From JAYPUA01 sp038133845 (GTDB lineage Bacteria > SAR324 > NAC60-12): DNA of 64,000 nt. The number at the start of each line of letters is the position of its first letter. Positions within the stretch are counted from its first letter, which is position 1. This document shows positions 42,444 to 51,008 of the stretch, piece after piece. Under the pieces are notes generated by a model. It searched no databases. It worked only from the letters and a program-made list of their open reading frames with translations, and had not been told where the DNA came from. The stretch lies in the NCBI GenBank assembly GCA_038133845.1, contig JAYPUA010000008.1:1-64000 (forward strand), given 5' to 3'. A program made the translations under genes and the position numbers.

Positions 42444-42922
42444 GTGACGTCGAGGAAGTCAAACCCGAAGACCCAGATCAACTGACGGAAGAGCAGTTTC
42501 GACGCCTGGTGATCGAGCTACCGTTTCACTTCTTCCTCATCGTCGCTCAGGCAGATGGGAAAGTGGAGCCTGCTGAATTCATGGCCTTCTCAGAGCTTTT
42601 GGAGAGTAAAAAAATCTGCCACAGCCCCTACCTCCGCAAAGTGATCGGGGAGACCGCCGAGAATCTTCAGGGGCTGCGCATGAAGCACCAGAAGCAGCAA
42701 TTGGAAGACGCGGAAGTGGTCATCCAGAAGGTCTTCAAGTCCCTCAATCATCGCCTCGAGCCTGAGCACGTAAAGAGGTTTGCCGAAGACCTGCTGGGCA
42801 TCGGGACATTAATTGCGGAATCCTCTGGCGGAGGGATGTTCAAGGGAGCTGTTTCCGAAGAGGAACTCGAAGCGCTTAAACGGTTGACCCAACTGGTTCG
42901 GCAGAGTCTGCAGGAACAGTAA
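42440..42922 (+). CDS. TerB-like helical protein B (tandem paralogue)
   Basis: A 160-aa paralogue of the preceding protein: L-P-F-H-F-F-L-I-V-A-Q-A-D-G-K-V-E aligns with its partner, as does K-I-C-H-S-P-Y-L-R. The ATGA overlap suggests translational coupling and perhaps a heteromer. The A-D-G motif also resembles the C-terminal part of the potassium channel at 14928-17441. No membrane segment or signal peptide is seen. Confidence 0.7.
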   Translation: MSDVEEVKPEDPDQLTEEQFRRLVIELPFHFFLIVAQADGKVEPAEFMAFSELLESKKICHSPYLRKVIGETAENLQGLRMKHQKQQLEDAEVVIQKVFKSLNHRLEPEHVKRFAEDLLGIGTLIAESSGGGMFKGAVSEEELEALKRLTQLVRQSLQEQ

Positions 42923-43161
42923 CTCCCCCTCTGATCTCGCTTCTCGCCCCCGGTCAATCAGAAACTTCTGTTCTTTTAAAACCAGGCTCTTCACACATTG
43001 GTTCCATGAAGAAACAGGGCGGGAAGCTGTGACTCTGTGTACAGAGATCTTTTCTGAAAATACAGTTTGCAATCCAGCAATCAATTGGTCATGATGGTCT
43101 GAGCGATTCATTTGAATCTTCTTCAATGAGTCTTCTTCAACCTGAACCATAACTTTGGATT

Positions 43162-43527
43162 ATGCCCAGAAAAGCAAAAGTAAGTGATGCTGAACTTCGA
43201 GAGATTCACTCCAAGATCAGTGAACTTTCCAAGACACATACCCAGAAAGCAGCAGCCGATGCATTGAACATGACCGTAGTGCAAATGCGGGCTCGCATGC
43301 TTGAGGCGGCAATGTACCTTCAGTTGCTGCCGCCTCAGTTCAGTGCTTCCACCAAATCGGCCAAGAAAGCTCGTGTTCGCGAGGCAACAATCGAGGTGAA
43401 GTCCACACGCGGTGACGGACTGCAGGCGCGAATTCCAAACGCGGTGCTGGAAGCCTTCGGTGTTAAATTGGGAGACTCGCTCAAAGTGAGCGTCAAACGG
43501 AAGCAGATCATTCTCACTGCAGAATAA
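43162..43527 (+). CDS. Small protein with HTH-like N-terminus and AbrB/SpoVT-like C-terminus
   Basis: A 121-aa protein. Residues about 25-50 (T-Q-K-A-A-A-D-A-L-N-M-T-V-V-Q-M-R-A-R) look like a helix-turn-helix. Residues about 78-120 (G-L-Q-A-R-I-P-N-A-V-L-E-A-F-G-V-K-L-G-D-S-L-K-V) match the swapped-hairpin AbrB/MazE pattern, in which a short motif ends with an L/I-x-P turn and G-D. A DNA-binding regulator is likely. No toxin gene follows, so it is not an obvious antitoxin. Confidence 0.6.
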   Translation: MPRKAKVSDAELREIHSKISELSKTHTQKAAADALNMTVVQMRARMLEAAMYLQLLPPQFSASTKSAKKARVREATIEVKSTRGDGLQARIPNAVLEAFGVKLGDSLKVSVKRKQIILTAE

Positions 43528-43755
43528 CCTTCTCCAAGAGAGCAAAGGCTTCAGGCTTCTGCTCCTCTCCGAGATCAACCGGGAGCCCTTCGAAGTAACC
43601 CAAGGGGCTCCGGCCTCTCCCCACTGCTCGGAATCAAAACAGATCCCCCCCTTCGTCCACTTCAAACAACTCTCAACGCATCAGGCCACAGCCTTTCCTT
43701 TTGCGGACGGCCCCCTCCTCGTCCCTGCTCACCTTCGGTAATTGCCGTTTTTGTA

Positions 43756-43784
43756 TTGCGTGTCCGACAGGTGCGGGTTATAAA
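43756..43784 (+). promoter_or_regulatory. Promoter of tRNA-His
   Basis: TTGCGT (43756-43761) and TATAAA (43779-43784, five of six) are separated by 17 bp and lie 20 bases before the tRNA. The -35 is weak but the -10 is good. Confidence 0.45.
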
Positions 43785-43803
43785 AGTTGTCTTTCCCCCG
43801 CAT

Positions 43804-43880
43804 GGCGAAAGTAGCTCAGCTGGTAGAGCACCGGATTGTGATTCCGGTGGTCGCGGGTTCAAGTCCCGTCTTTCGCCCCA
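43804..43880 (+). tRNA. tRNA-His (GTG)
   Basis: The cloverleaf is complete: acceptor GCGAAAG/CTTTCGC, D-loop AGCTCAGCTGGTAGAGC, anticodon GTG in a GGATT/ATTCC context, T-loop GGTTCAAGTCC. A genomically encoded G-1 (43804) faces C73, the histidine identity element, and CCA is encoded at 43878-43880. Confidence 0.97.
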
Positions 43881-44016
43881 CCATTTCATGATTTACGGCC
43901 CCTCTGAAAATCAGCACACAGGATACGGCAAGACGACGGGTTTTGTCGCTCCTCTTCGCTGTCGAATGTGAGGATGCCTGGACCTTTGAGATGGACCTGA
44001 GGCCCTTCAAGGAGCA

Positions 44017-44682
44017 GTGGTGAGGATCAACGCCGATTTTTCCCAGCGAGTAGCCATCCGCCCTGAAGCTCAGGAGTGGGTCGCGTCTCCGATGCCCGGA
44101 GTCACCCGCATGATGCTGGATCGCATCGGGGAGGAGGTCGCCCGGGCCACCTCGCTGGTGCGCTACGAGCCTCACAGTCAGTTCTCTGCCCACACGCATG
44201 GAGGCGGAGAGGAGTTTCTTGTTCTCGAAGGGGTCTTTGCCGATGAGCATGGAGCCTACGCTCAAGGAACCTACGTCCGCAACCCGGTCGGGACTTCACA
44301 CACCCCGGTCATTGGAGAAGAGGGGGCGTTGATCCTGGTCAAGCTGCACCAGTTTGCCCCTGAAGACCAGGACCAGAAAGTGATCGAGACCCACGCCGCA
44401 GACTGGATGCCGGGGAGTTATTCGGGCGTCTCGGTACTACCGCTGCATGCCTATCAAGCGGAGCGAGTCGCGCTGGTTCGATGGGCTCCGGAGACCGCTC
44501 TGCCTCCCCACCAGCACCTGGGTGGAGAAGAGGTGTATGTGATTGAGGGAGAGTTCTATGATGAGGTCGGCCATTATCCCCAGGGGACCTGGATTCGCTC
44601 TCCTCACCTGAGCCGGCACCAGCCCTACACCCGAACGAGCGGGGCCCTCCTCTACGTCAAGACCGGCCACCTCACGGCATAG
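44017..44682 (+). CDS. Double-cupin protein (ChrR-like cupin domains)
   Basis: A 221-aa protein with two cupin repeats. The first has F-S-A-H-T-H-G-G-G-E-E-F-L-V-L-E-G, the second L-P-P-H-Q-H-L-G-G-E-E-V-Y-V-I-E-G, each supplying the HxH...E metal ligands. It resembles ChrR-type cupins of anti-sigma factors, but the N-terminal zinc anti-sigma domain and a partner sigma gene are absent. The start is GTG 44017 with AAGGAG just upstream. It may be a metal-dependent dioxygenase-like or sensing protein. Confidence 0.8.
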   Translation: MVRINADFSQRVAIRPEAQEWVASPMPGVTRMMLDRIGEEVARATSLVRYEPHSQFSAHTHGGGEEFLVLEGVFADEHGAYAQGTYVRNPVGTSHTPVIGEEGALILVKLHQFAPEDQDQKVIETHAADWMPGSYSGVSVLPLHAYQAERVALVRWAPETALPPHQHLGGEEVYVIEGEFYDEVGHYPQGTWIRSPHLSRHQPYTRTSGALLYVKTGHLTA

Positions 44683-44749
44683 AGCCCCGGCTGTCAAAAA
44701 TGTTTGTTTCAAGGTTTCAGTGCCTTACGAAGGACGTTCGCTGGTCCAT

Positions 44750-45493
44750 TCAGGGGCGTGGTACCGGACCTCCGATACGCTGTAGCAGCAGATAATCCGA
44801 TCCGTAGCTGTCGGAGGCCTCGGGGAAGGTCTCCCGGAGGAGGAACCCGCTCTGATGCAGTTGTTCCAGCACCGTCTCCAGCGGCCAGAAGCGCACCGGG
44901 ACCGTCTCCGAGAAGCGGAACGATCCGGTCTGAGTGCGCAGTTCCCCCGAATCCTCCATGCGGTAGCGTCCCCCACCCTCCGAAACAAAGCGCATGTGCC
45001 GCGTCAACTCAGGGCTCTGCACCTCAAAATCCTCAAACAGCTCCTGCCGCGGGACGTCCAGCATCAGCAACCCTCCGAAAACCAACGACCGAGCGAAGCT
45101 CCGAAACGCTGCCTGCAGAGCGGATTCATCCACCAGATAGCTGATCACGGTAAAGAGGCACAACGCCGCATCAAACGGCTGCGGGGCGGTGAAGTCCTGA
45201 AAGCGCGAGGCCCGGATCTCGATCCAGCACTCCAGTTCCTCGGACTTCCACCGCAGTTGCTCCAGCAGCGGTTCAGAGGCATCAACTCCAGTCACCTGAA
45301 ACCCCTGCAGCGCCAACGGCAGTGCCAGACGCCCCGTCCCGCAGCCGAAGTCGACCACTCGGCACCCGGGTTTCAGGCGGGTCTGCAACTCCGAGAGGGT
45401 GAACTCGGTAAAGTCCTCCTGAAAGTCGGCAAAGGAGTGCCAGCAAATGTCGTCGTAGTGCGGGGCCCACGAGGCGTGAAAGGCTTCAGGCAT
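44750..45493 (-). CDS. Class I SAM-dependent methyltransferase
   Basis: A 247-aa protein with the SAM-binding motif V-V-D-F-G-C-G-T-G-R-L-A and the acidic end of strand 2 (G-V-D-A-S). It resembles small-molecule or biosynthetic methyltransferases; the substrate is unknown. It is monocistronic on the minus strand, and the 250 bases to the next gene hold no other gene. Confidence 0.85.
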   Translation of the reverse strand: MPEAFHASWAPHYDDICWHSFADFQEDFTEFTLSELQTRLKPGCRVVDFGCGTGRLALPLALQGFQVTGVDASEPLLEQLRWKSEELECWIEIRASRFQDFTAPQPFDAALCLFTVISYLVDESALQAAFRSFARSLVFGGLLMLDVPRQELFEDFEVQSPELTRHMRFVSEGGGRYRMEDSGELRTQTGSFRFSETVPVRFWPLETVLEQLHQSGFLLRETFPEASDSYGSDYLLLQRIGGPVPRP

Positions 45494-45743
45494 GATGACC
45501 GATTTTCAGTTTGACGTTTGGGGAGCACGCTTGCTTGGCAACCCAGATTCTCTGACAACAGAGGCCCCACCGGGCGTTCGCTGTACCTCAAGCTGCTGCT
45601 GGAGCCCCCCGGACCTTGTCAATTCTGCCCCACGCTCTTCGATTAGGCCAGACGATCCGGGGCAAAGGACTTTTCATCGCCCAATAAATCGGCCAAGCTG
45701 ATGCTTGGATTCTTGAGAGACAACCCCCCTTTCCGAAAACACG

Positions 45744-47516
45744 TTGCTTCAGTTTCTGTACCCGCTCTGGCTGCTCGGTTTGCCGCTGACCGCATTCCCG
45801 TGGCTCTGGCCAGTGCTACAGCACCGCATTCAGCGTCCGATCCTCTTCGGAGCCTTCTTCCTTCTGCCTGCGGAGAGCCTGCGTCAGCAGTTTCGCCCCT
45901 CGCGCCAAGAGTGGCCTCTCAAGCTGATCCGGAGCCTGCTGATCCTGCTGATCCTGCTGCTGCTGGCACATCCGTTCTGGCGTGAGCAGCGTGTCGTGCA
46001 GGACGTCTGGGTGCTCGATGACAGCGCCAGCCAGCCGGCAGGGACAACACTCCCGCTGCAGGTCGGGACGTCCGGGAAGGCTCTGCGGCTGACCGAGTTG
46101 TTCTCCGAGCAACCTCTGAGCGGAGAATTTATGCCGCTGGAAGTAAATGTCTCTCACCCGGGGTCGCCTTCACTGGCAGAGATCGCCACCGCTGTACAGC
46201 AAAGGGTGCAGGAGGAGACCTCCATGGAGCTTCGGGTCCACCTGATCTCAGACTTCCAGCGCAGCCAGTACCGATTTTATCCTTCCGCAATTCAGCCCCT
46301 CCAGTGGGTGCTTGAACGTCCTCAGGCCCCGGTGCGACGCAACCTCTCGATACGCGGATTGAGTCTGCGCACCGAGGGCTTCCGGACCTCGTGGCTGGAG
46401 GGAGAACTGTTCGGAGAGCTGCTGTCAGACACTAAGGTACGGCTCCGGGTCGTACAGGGAGCAAGCGAGCTGGCAGCAGGAGAAGCAGTCTGGATGCAGG
46501 CACCACTTGGGTTCAGCCTGAAGCTCAACCCGTCATTTCAGCGGAGCCTCCCGGTCGAGGTGCAACTGGAGGCCTCGGGGGACGAGTTGGGCGCAGACAA
46601 CCGGCGCGTGTTTCTGCGCGATCGTGCCCGGACCCCCTGGGTAGGGCTGGTGAACTTTGAGGGCGAGGCCGGAATCTTTCAATATGGACTGCACGCCCTG
46701 CGCTCGGCGCTGAACGCAAACCGTACCTACGCGTTCCTGCTCAGCGAGCCGACCCCGGAAGACGCAGTGGACCTGCTAGTCCTCCTCGGAGACCACCCGG
46801 TTCGTGCGGAGCGCTTTGCCGGTTTTCCACTACGGATCTTCATCCCCACACGGCTGGGCGATTGGCGCGAGTGGTCCACTCAGCGCCTGCAGGAGCCCCC
46901 GGAGCCCCAATCCGAGGCGTCCCTTCTGAAGCTTCCTCCGGAGCAGTGGCGTGTGGACTGGTCGCAGACACCTCTGGCCGAGGAGTGGCAGATCGTCCGG
47001 ACAGGAAACGGGCTCTTCTACTCGAAGGTCAAGAAGCTCTGGCTGCTGGAGACCGGCGTGGGAGAGGAGTGGGGGCCGCTCTATCAGGAGCAGCGCTTCG
47101 CCGATGAGGTGCAGGCCCTGCTGGAGCAGGTGCTCCGGGAGCATCCCGTCCGGTTGGCCGGGACCTTTGAGTCCGGGAGCCCGCGGCTTCGAGAGCTTGC
47201 CGGTCTGAGAGCCACGACTCTGAAGCCCGGGGTCTACACGGTCCGGGGGCAACCCTCTGCTCTGGACTCGGAGGAGGTGGAGCGGCAGGTGCGCTTTGCA
47301 GTCAACCTCCCGGCTCGAGAGAGCGATCTGGCACTGATGAGTGAGGAGGAGTTGGAGAAGATGCAGGAGCACCTGAGCTCAGCCAATCGGATTTTGAGTC
47401 CGGAGAGTCGCTCGGCCTCCAACGATCTCCGGGACTGGCTGCTCTGGGTCGCGCTGGCGCTGGCCTGTGTAGAGTTGCTGATGGCCTTCCGGCGCCTGAT
47501 GCGCAACATCGTCTGA
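45744..47516 (+). CDS. BatA-like N-terminal double-TM domain protein
   Basis: A 590-aa protein beginning L-Q-F-L-Y-P-L-W-L-L-G-L, the BatA N-terminal signature, with membrane segments at about 6-24 and 57-75 and a C-terminal helix at about 567-583. The intervening region is extracytoplasmic and resembles BatA-family proteins without a clear VWA MIDAS. The start is TTG 45744. Such genes normally stand beside DUF58 and MoxR genes; here the DUF58 gene is 23 kb away. Confidence 0.75.
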   Translation: MLQFLYPLWLLGLPLTAFPWLWPVLQHRIQRPILFGAFFLLPAESLRQQFRPSRQEWPLKLIRSLLILLILLLLAHPFWREQRVVQDVWVLDDSASQPAGTTLPLQVGTSGKALRLTELFSEQPLSGEFMPLEVNVSHPGSPSLAEIATAVQQRVQEETSMELRVHLISDFQRSQYRFYPSAIQPLQWVLERPQAPVRRNLSIRGLSLRTEGFRTSWLEGELFGELLSDTKVRLRVVQGASELAAGEAVWMQAPLGFSLKLNPSFQRSLPVEVQLEASGDELGADNRRVFLRDRARTPWVGLVNFEGEAGIFQYGLHALRSALNANRTYAFLLSEPTPEDAVDLLVLLGDHPVRAERFAGFPLRIFIPTRLGDWREWSTQRLQEPPEPQSEASLLKLPPEQWRVDWSQTPLAEEWQIVRTGNGLFYSKVKKLWLLETGVGEEWGPLYQEQRFADEVQALLEQVLREHPVRLAGTFESGSPRLRELAGLRATTLKPGVYTVRGQPSALDSEEVERQVRFAVNLPARESDLALMSEEELEKMQEHLSSANRILSPESRSASNDLRDWLLWVALALACVELLMAFRRLMRNIV

Positions 47517-47525
47517 GCGCTCCCC

Positions 47526-48551
47526 CTATTCCGGACGAGCGATCGCCTGAATCGCCGCCTGCGTCGTGAGGCTCCCCACCACCTTCCCGGTCTTGTCCTG
47601 CACCGGCACCGGATCGTTTCCGTGCTCTGCGAGTTTGGGCAAGGCATCTTCCAGCGAGAGGCTCACTGAGATTCCGGTTCCGGACTCTGGCAACACGTTG
47701 GTATCCATCACCGCCTTGACCCGGAGTACGCGCCCGCGGTTGATGTCACGCACAAAGTCCGTGATGTAGTCATCGGCAGGCTTGAGGACGATCTGCTGCA
47801 CAGTGCCCTGCTGCACGACCTCGCCATCGCGGAGGATTGCGATCTGGTCGCCCAGGCGCAACGCCTCGTCCAGGTCGTGCGTGATGAAGACAATGGTCTT
47901 GTGCAGTTCTTCCTGCAGGTTGAGCAGGATCTCTTGCATCTCGGAGCGAATCAGCGGATCCAGTGCGCTGAAGGCCTCGTCCATGAGCAGGATGTCGGCG
48001 TCCGTCGCCAAGGCCCGCGCCAGCCCCACACGCTGCTGCATGCCTCCGGAGAGCTGTGCCGGAAACTGTTCCTCGAACCCGGCCAGCCCAACCCGGTCGA
48101 TCCACTTCATGGAGCGCTCCCGAGTCACGCCCTTTTCCAGCCCCTGAATCGCGAGCCCGTAGGCCACGTTCTCCAGCACCGTCAGGTGCGGCATCAGGGC
48201 AAAGCGCTGAAAGACCATGGACGCCTTGTGCCTTCGGAACTCCCGCAGTTCGAGTTTGTTCATCTGCAACACGTCTGCGCCATCCACGACCACCCGCCCG
48301 GCGGTTGGCTCGATGAGGCGGTTGATGTGCCGGATCAGAGTCGACTTCCCGGAGCCGGAGAGCCCCATCACCACCTGCAGACTGTGTGCAGGGATGTCGA
48401 GGTTGATGTCCCGGAGCCCGAGCACGTGCTGGTGCTGATCGAGCAGCTCCTGCTTGTGGACACCGTCCTGGACCAGCGCCATCATGTCCTGCGGGCGATC
48501 TCCGAAGACCTTGTAGAGATGTTCAATGCGAATGAGTGGTTCAGTGTCCAT
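47526..48551 (-). CDS. proV: Glycine betaine/proline-type ABC transporter ATP-binding protein
   Basis: A 341-aa ATPase with Walker A G-L-S-G-S-G-K-S-T, signature Q-L-S-G-G-M-Q-Q-R, Walker B I-L-L-M-D-E-A-F-S-A-L-D, and a C-terminal CBS-like segment (about residue 275 on). These are features of ProV/OpuAA, where CBS modules sense ionic strength. Here the regulatory part is short, about one CBS unit. ATG 48551 overlaps the permease stop by 11 bases. It is the last gene of the operon. Confidence 0.93.
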   Translation of the reverse strand: MDTEPLIRIEHLYKVFGDRPQDMMALVQDGVHKQELLDQHQHVLGLRDINLDIPAHSLQVVMGLSGSGKSTLIRHINRLIEPTAGRVVVDGADVLQMNKLELREFRRHKASMVFQRFALMPHLTVLENVAYGLAIQGLEKGVTRERSMKWIDRVGLAGFEEQFPAQLSGGMQQRVGLARALATDADILLMDEAFSALDPLIRSEMQEILLNLQEELHKTIVFITHDLDEALRLGDQIAILRDGEVVQQGTVQQIVLKPADDYITDFVRDINRGRVLRVKAVMDTNVLPESGTGISVSLSLEDALPKLAEHGNDPVPVQDKTGKVVGSLTTQAAIQAIARPE

Positions 48552-49431
48552 GCGATCCGATCTGGTGACGTTGCAGGCGCTTTCCGTAGGCCTGAGAGAT
48601 GCGGTCGAAGATGATGGCAAGGACCACGATGGCAATGCCGTTAAACAGTCCCAACGCGAGGTACTGGTTGGAGATGGCCTTGAGCACGGGCTGCCCGAGT
48701 CCCCGGACGCCGATCATCGAGGCGATGACCACCATCGCCAAAGACATCATGATCGTCTGGTTGATGCCAGCGAAGATGTTGGGAAGCGCCAGCGGAATCT
48801 GGACTCGGGTCAGGCGTTGCCAAGAGTCCGCTCCAAACGCGTCGGCGGCCTCCAGCAGCTGCTTGTCCACCAGACGGATGCCCAGGTTGGTCAGGCGGAT
48901 CATCGGAGGGAGCGCATAGATCACCACCGCCAGCATCCCCGGGACCTTGCCGATTCCCAGGAGCATCACCACCGGGATCAGGTAGACAAAGCTGGGGATC
49001 GTCTGCATCACGTCCAGGATCGGGGTGATGAGCGTCTGGGCCCGGTTCGAGCGCGCCATGAGGATCCCCACCGGCATGCCCACCGTGATGCAAACCAGCG
49101 TGCAGACCGTGATCATACTCAGCGTGCTCATCGTGTCTTCCCACATGTCCAGGTAGCCGATGAACAGCAGCGCCAGGACAGTCCCGATCACGATGCGCAG
49201 GTTGCGACTGCCCAGCCAGGCAATCCCCCCGGCCCCAATCAGAATGAGTGGCCACGGTGCGTTGACCAGCAGTTGCTCCAGCCAGATGAGAAACTGAAGG
49301 AGGGGATCAAAAAAGTTTTCGAGCATTTCCCCGTACGCTCGGGAGAATCCTCGAAACCCTTCATCAACGGCCTTCTTCAACTGAAGCAGGTCTCGACGGC
49401 CCATTTTGGGAAATTCAAGCAGGAAGTCCAT
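48541..49431 (-). CDS. proW: Glycine betaine/proline-type ABC transporter permease
   Basis: A 296-aa permease with six to seven membrane segments and a ProW/OpuAB-like coupling loop (E-A-A-D-A-F-G-A-D-S-W-Q-R-L). The N-terminal extension before TM1 contains a helical stretch as in ProW. ATG 49431 has an AAGG ribosome-binding site and is preferred to 49479, which would run into the intercistronic stem-loop. It works with the ATPase and binding protein of this operon. Confidence 0.93.
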   Translation of the reverse strand: MDFLLEFPKMGRRDLLQLKKAVDEGFRGFSRAYGEMLENFFDPLLQFLIWLEQLLVNAPWPLILIGAGGIAWLGSRNLRIVIGTVLALLFIGYLDMWEDTMSTLSMITVCTLVCITVGMPVGILMARSNRAQTLITPILDVMQTIPSFVYLIPVVMLLGIGKVPGMLAVVIYALPPMIRLTNLGIRLVDKQLLEAADAFGADSWQRLTRVQIPLALPNIFAGINQTIMMSLAMVVIASMIGVRGLGQPVLKAISNQYLALGLFNGIAIVVLAIIFDRISQAYGKRLQRHQIGSHGH

Positions 49432-49475
49432 AGCCTTGGAGTCCTTTCTACGAGATGAACATTCACTGAGGAGAG

Positions 49476-49506
49476 CCAAGGCGTCTGATGAGTGGAGACG
49501 CCTTGG
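49476..49506 (-). other. Perfect 11-bp stem-loop between proX and proW
   Basis: CCAAGGCGTCT (49476-49486) and AGACGCCTTGG (49496-49506) pair perfectly around a 9-nt loop, 30 bases after the proX stop in the direction of transcription. There is no T-run on the minus strand. It probably stabilises the proX mRNA 3' end and lowers proW/proV expression. Confidence 0.6.
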
Positions 49507-49536
49507 GGAAAAGGAGGGAAGAGCAGAAGCTCCAGG

Positions 49537-50574
49537 TCAGAGCTTGCGCTTGACCTTCGCAGCCGCGTCGCTGGAGATCCAGGAGCTCCAGAGCGATCCG
49601 TAGCGGCTCAGGAACTCATAGGCCGCATCTTCTCCGGTCGCCTGGTTGGCGTCCATCCACTTGAGGATGTCTCCCAGTTGATCCAGCGGGATCTTGCGAG
49701 CTTGGATGTACTGCATCGCGTCCGAGCTGCTGTTCTTGAAGTTGGCCGTCACCACCGTGTTCACCTCGGACTTGGTCCAGGAGGAGGGCTGCGGGTTCTG
49801 GCACTCGTCTTCACTCTTGACGATGCAGCTATTCCAGTTCTGGTCGTTGTAGGGGACGCCAAAGTCCACCGGAGTCATGGGGTACTTTCCAAGCACCACC
49901 GTCGGTGCCCAGTAGTAGCCCAGCCAGGCTTCCTTGCGCTCGTAGGCCTTGGCAATCGAGCCATCCAGACCAGCTGCGGAGCCCGTATCCACCAGGCGCC
50001 AACCGGCCTCTTCCATCTTGAAGGCCCGGAAGAGGTTATTGGTCGAGAGCTGACAGCCCCATCCGGACGGACAGGTATGCAGCGCGCCCTTGCTCGGATC
50101 CTCCGGGTGCGGGAAGAGGTCCGGACGCTTCATGATGTCCTGTAGCGTCTTCAGCTCCGGGTGTTTCTCCGAAATGTACTTGGGAATCCACCAGCCTTCG
50201 CCGGCCCCAACAATCGGGGTCTTGTTCACGACGAACAGACGTCCCTCGCCCTGCGCCTTGTAGAGCGGCTCACGGACGGCGTTTGCCCACAACTCCGGAG
50301 CGATGTCCGGCTCGCCCTTCTCGTCCATCGAGGCAAAGGAGGTCATGGTCGCCCCGGCAATCAGCTCAACCTTGCAGCCATAGCCTTCCTCCAAGATGAT
50401 TTTGTCGAGGTTGGCCATGAACTCTGCAGAGGCCCAGTTCATTTCCGCAATGGTGACTCGACCGCAGCTGGCGGAGGCCGAGGTTGCTCCGAGGACCAGC
50501 CCCAGGGCAACTGCAATGAAAATAAATATTTTATTCAGTTTTTTGACAAGCTTGGGGGGGTGGTGAGAATGCAT
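49537..50574 (-). CDS. proX: Glycine betaine-type ABC transporter substrate-binding protein
   Basis: A 345-aa OpuAC/ProX-family protein with a signal peptide (about 1-35, cleavage near A-S-A-S-C). The mature part has several Trp and Cys residues (E-G-W-W-I-P, P-S-G-W-G-C, Y-Y-W-A-P-T), the aromatic residues probably forming a cation-pi cage for a quaternary amine such as betaine or DMSP. AAGGGA precedes ATG 50574. It is the promoter-proximal gene of proX-proW-proV. Confidence 0.93.
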   Translation of the reverse strand: MHSHHPPKLVKKLNKIFIFIAVALGLVLGATSASASCGRVTIAEMNWASAEFMANLDKIILEEGYGCKVELIAGATMTSFASMDEKGEPDIAPELWANAVREPLYKAQGEGRLFVVNKTPIVGAGEGWWIPKYISEKHPELKTLQDIMKRPDLFPHPEDPSKGALHTCPSGWGCQLSTNNLFRAFKMEEAGWRLVDTGSAAGLDGSIAKAYERKEAWLGYYWAPTVVLGKYPMTPVDFGVPYNDQNWNSCIVKSEDECQNPQPSSWTKSEVNTVVTANFKNSSSDAMQYIQARKIPLDQLGDILKWMDANQATGEDAAYEFLSRYGSLWSSWISSDAAAKVKRKL

Positions 50575-50826
50575 AAATTTCCCTTCATAGGATTAGCAAG
50601 AACGTCGCGAGGCGACGGAGGCCCGAGCATCCGAAAAAAGCATGGGGATGCCGAATGGAGAAGACCCTAGGTTGTGACGTGCCAGAAGACCGGTTAAATC
50701 CAAGATCCAAAGACCGGAAATCCTGCGAAGCGCGGGATTGATGCTCTGCTCTCTTTCCTGAGCAAAGTTGAAAAAGGAACTCAAAGATGGATTCTTGATG
50801 CTTCCAGCACAATTCCATGCTTTGAT
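50575..50826 (-). ncRNA. Long structured 5' leader of the betaine ABC operon (candidate cis-regulatory RNA)
   Basis: From the predicted start near 50826 to proX ATG there are about 250 nt without a credible ORF. The transcript can form several hairpins: AAUCCCGCG/CGCAGGAUU (near 50719-50740), CCGGU/ACCGG around 50692-50716, GCAUCC/GGAUGC (50627-50651) and CGUCGC-CUC-GCGACG (50603-50617), the last just before the ribosome-binding site. I match it to no known riboswitch class. Confidence 0.4.
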
Positions 50827-50832
50827 TGGGCT

Positions 50833-50861
50833 ATGCTACCTACCGTAGGGTGGGTTGTCAA
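50833..50861 (-). promoter_or_regulatory. Sigma-70-type promoter of the betaine ABC operon
   Basis: On the minus strand a consensus -35 TTGACA (50861-50856) is followed after 17 bp by TAGCAT (50838-50833, four of six). Its -35 box abuts the 22-bp palindrome. Confidence 0.55.
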
Positions 50862-50882
50862 ATTTGTCACCGGTGACAAATT
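50861..50882. promoter_or_regulatory. Perfect 22-bp palindrome, candidate operator
   Basis: AATTTGTCACC and GGTGACAAATT form a perfect 22-bp dyad touching the -35 box of the proX promoter. The half-site TTTGTCA recurs as a second, spaced inverted repeat at 50932-50938/50952-50958, nearer the divergent RibD-like gene. A dimeric repressor or activator controlling one or both genes is likely. Confidence 0.6.
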
Positions 50883-51008
50883 CCCGCAGGTACTTGATTT
50901 TCTAATTTCTCGGCAGGAAGATTGGCACATTTTTGTCAGGTTCCTCCTTCTTGACAAAGGGAGGGCAAAGATGCTGGAAGCAGCAGGATTGAGGAGGAGA
51001 GAACCGCC

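Noticed and set aside
43579..43611. Stem GGAGCCC/GGGCTCC downstream of the AbrB-like gene as a terminator
   Set aside because: The hairpin is plausible but lacks a T-run and is too ordinary in GC-rich DNA to call.
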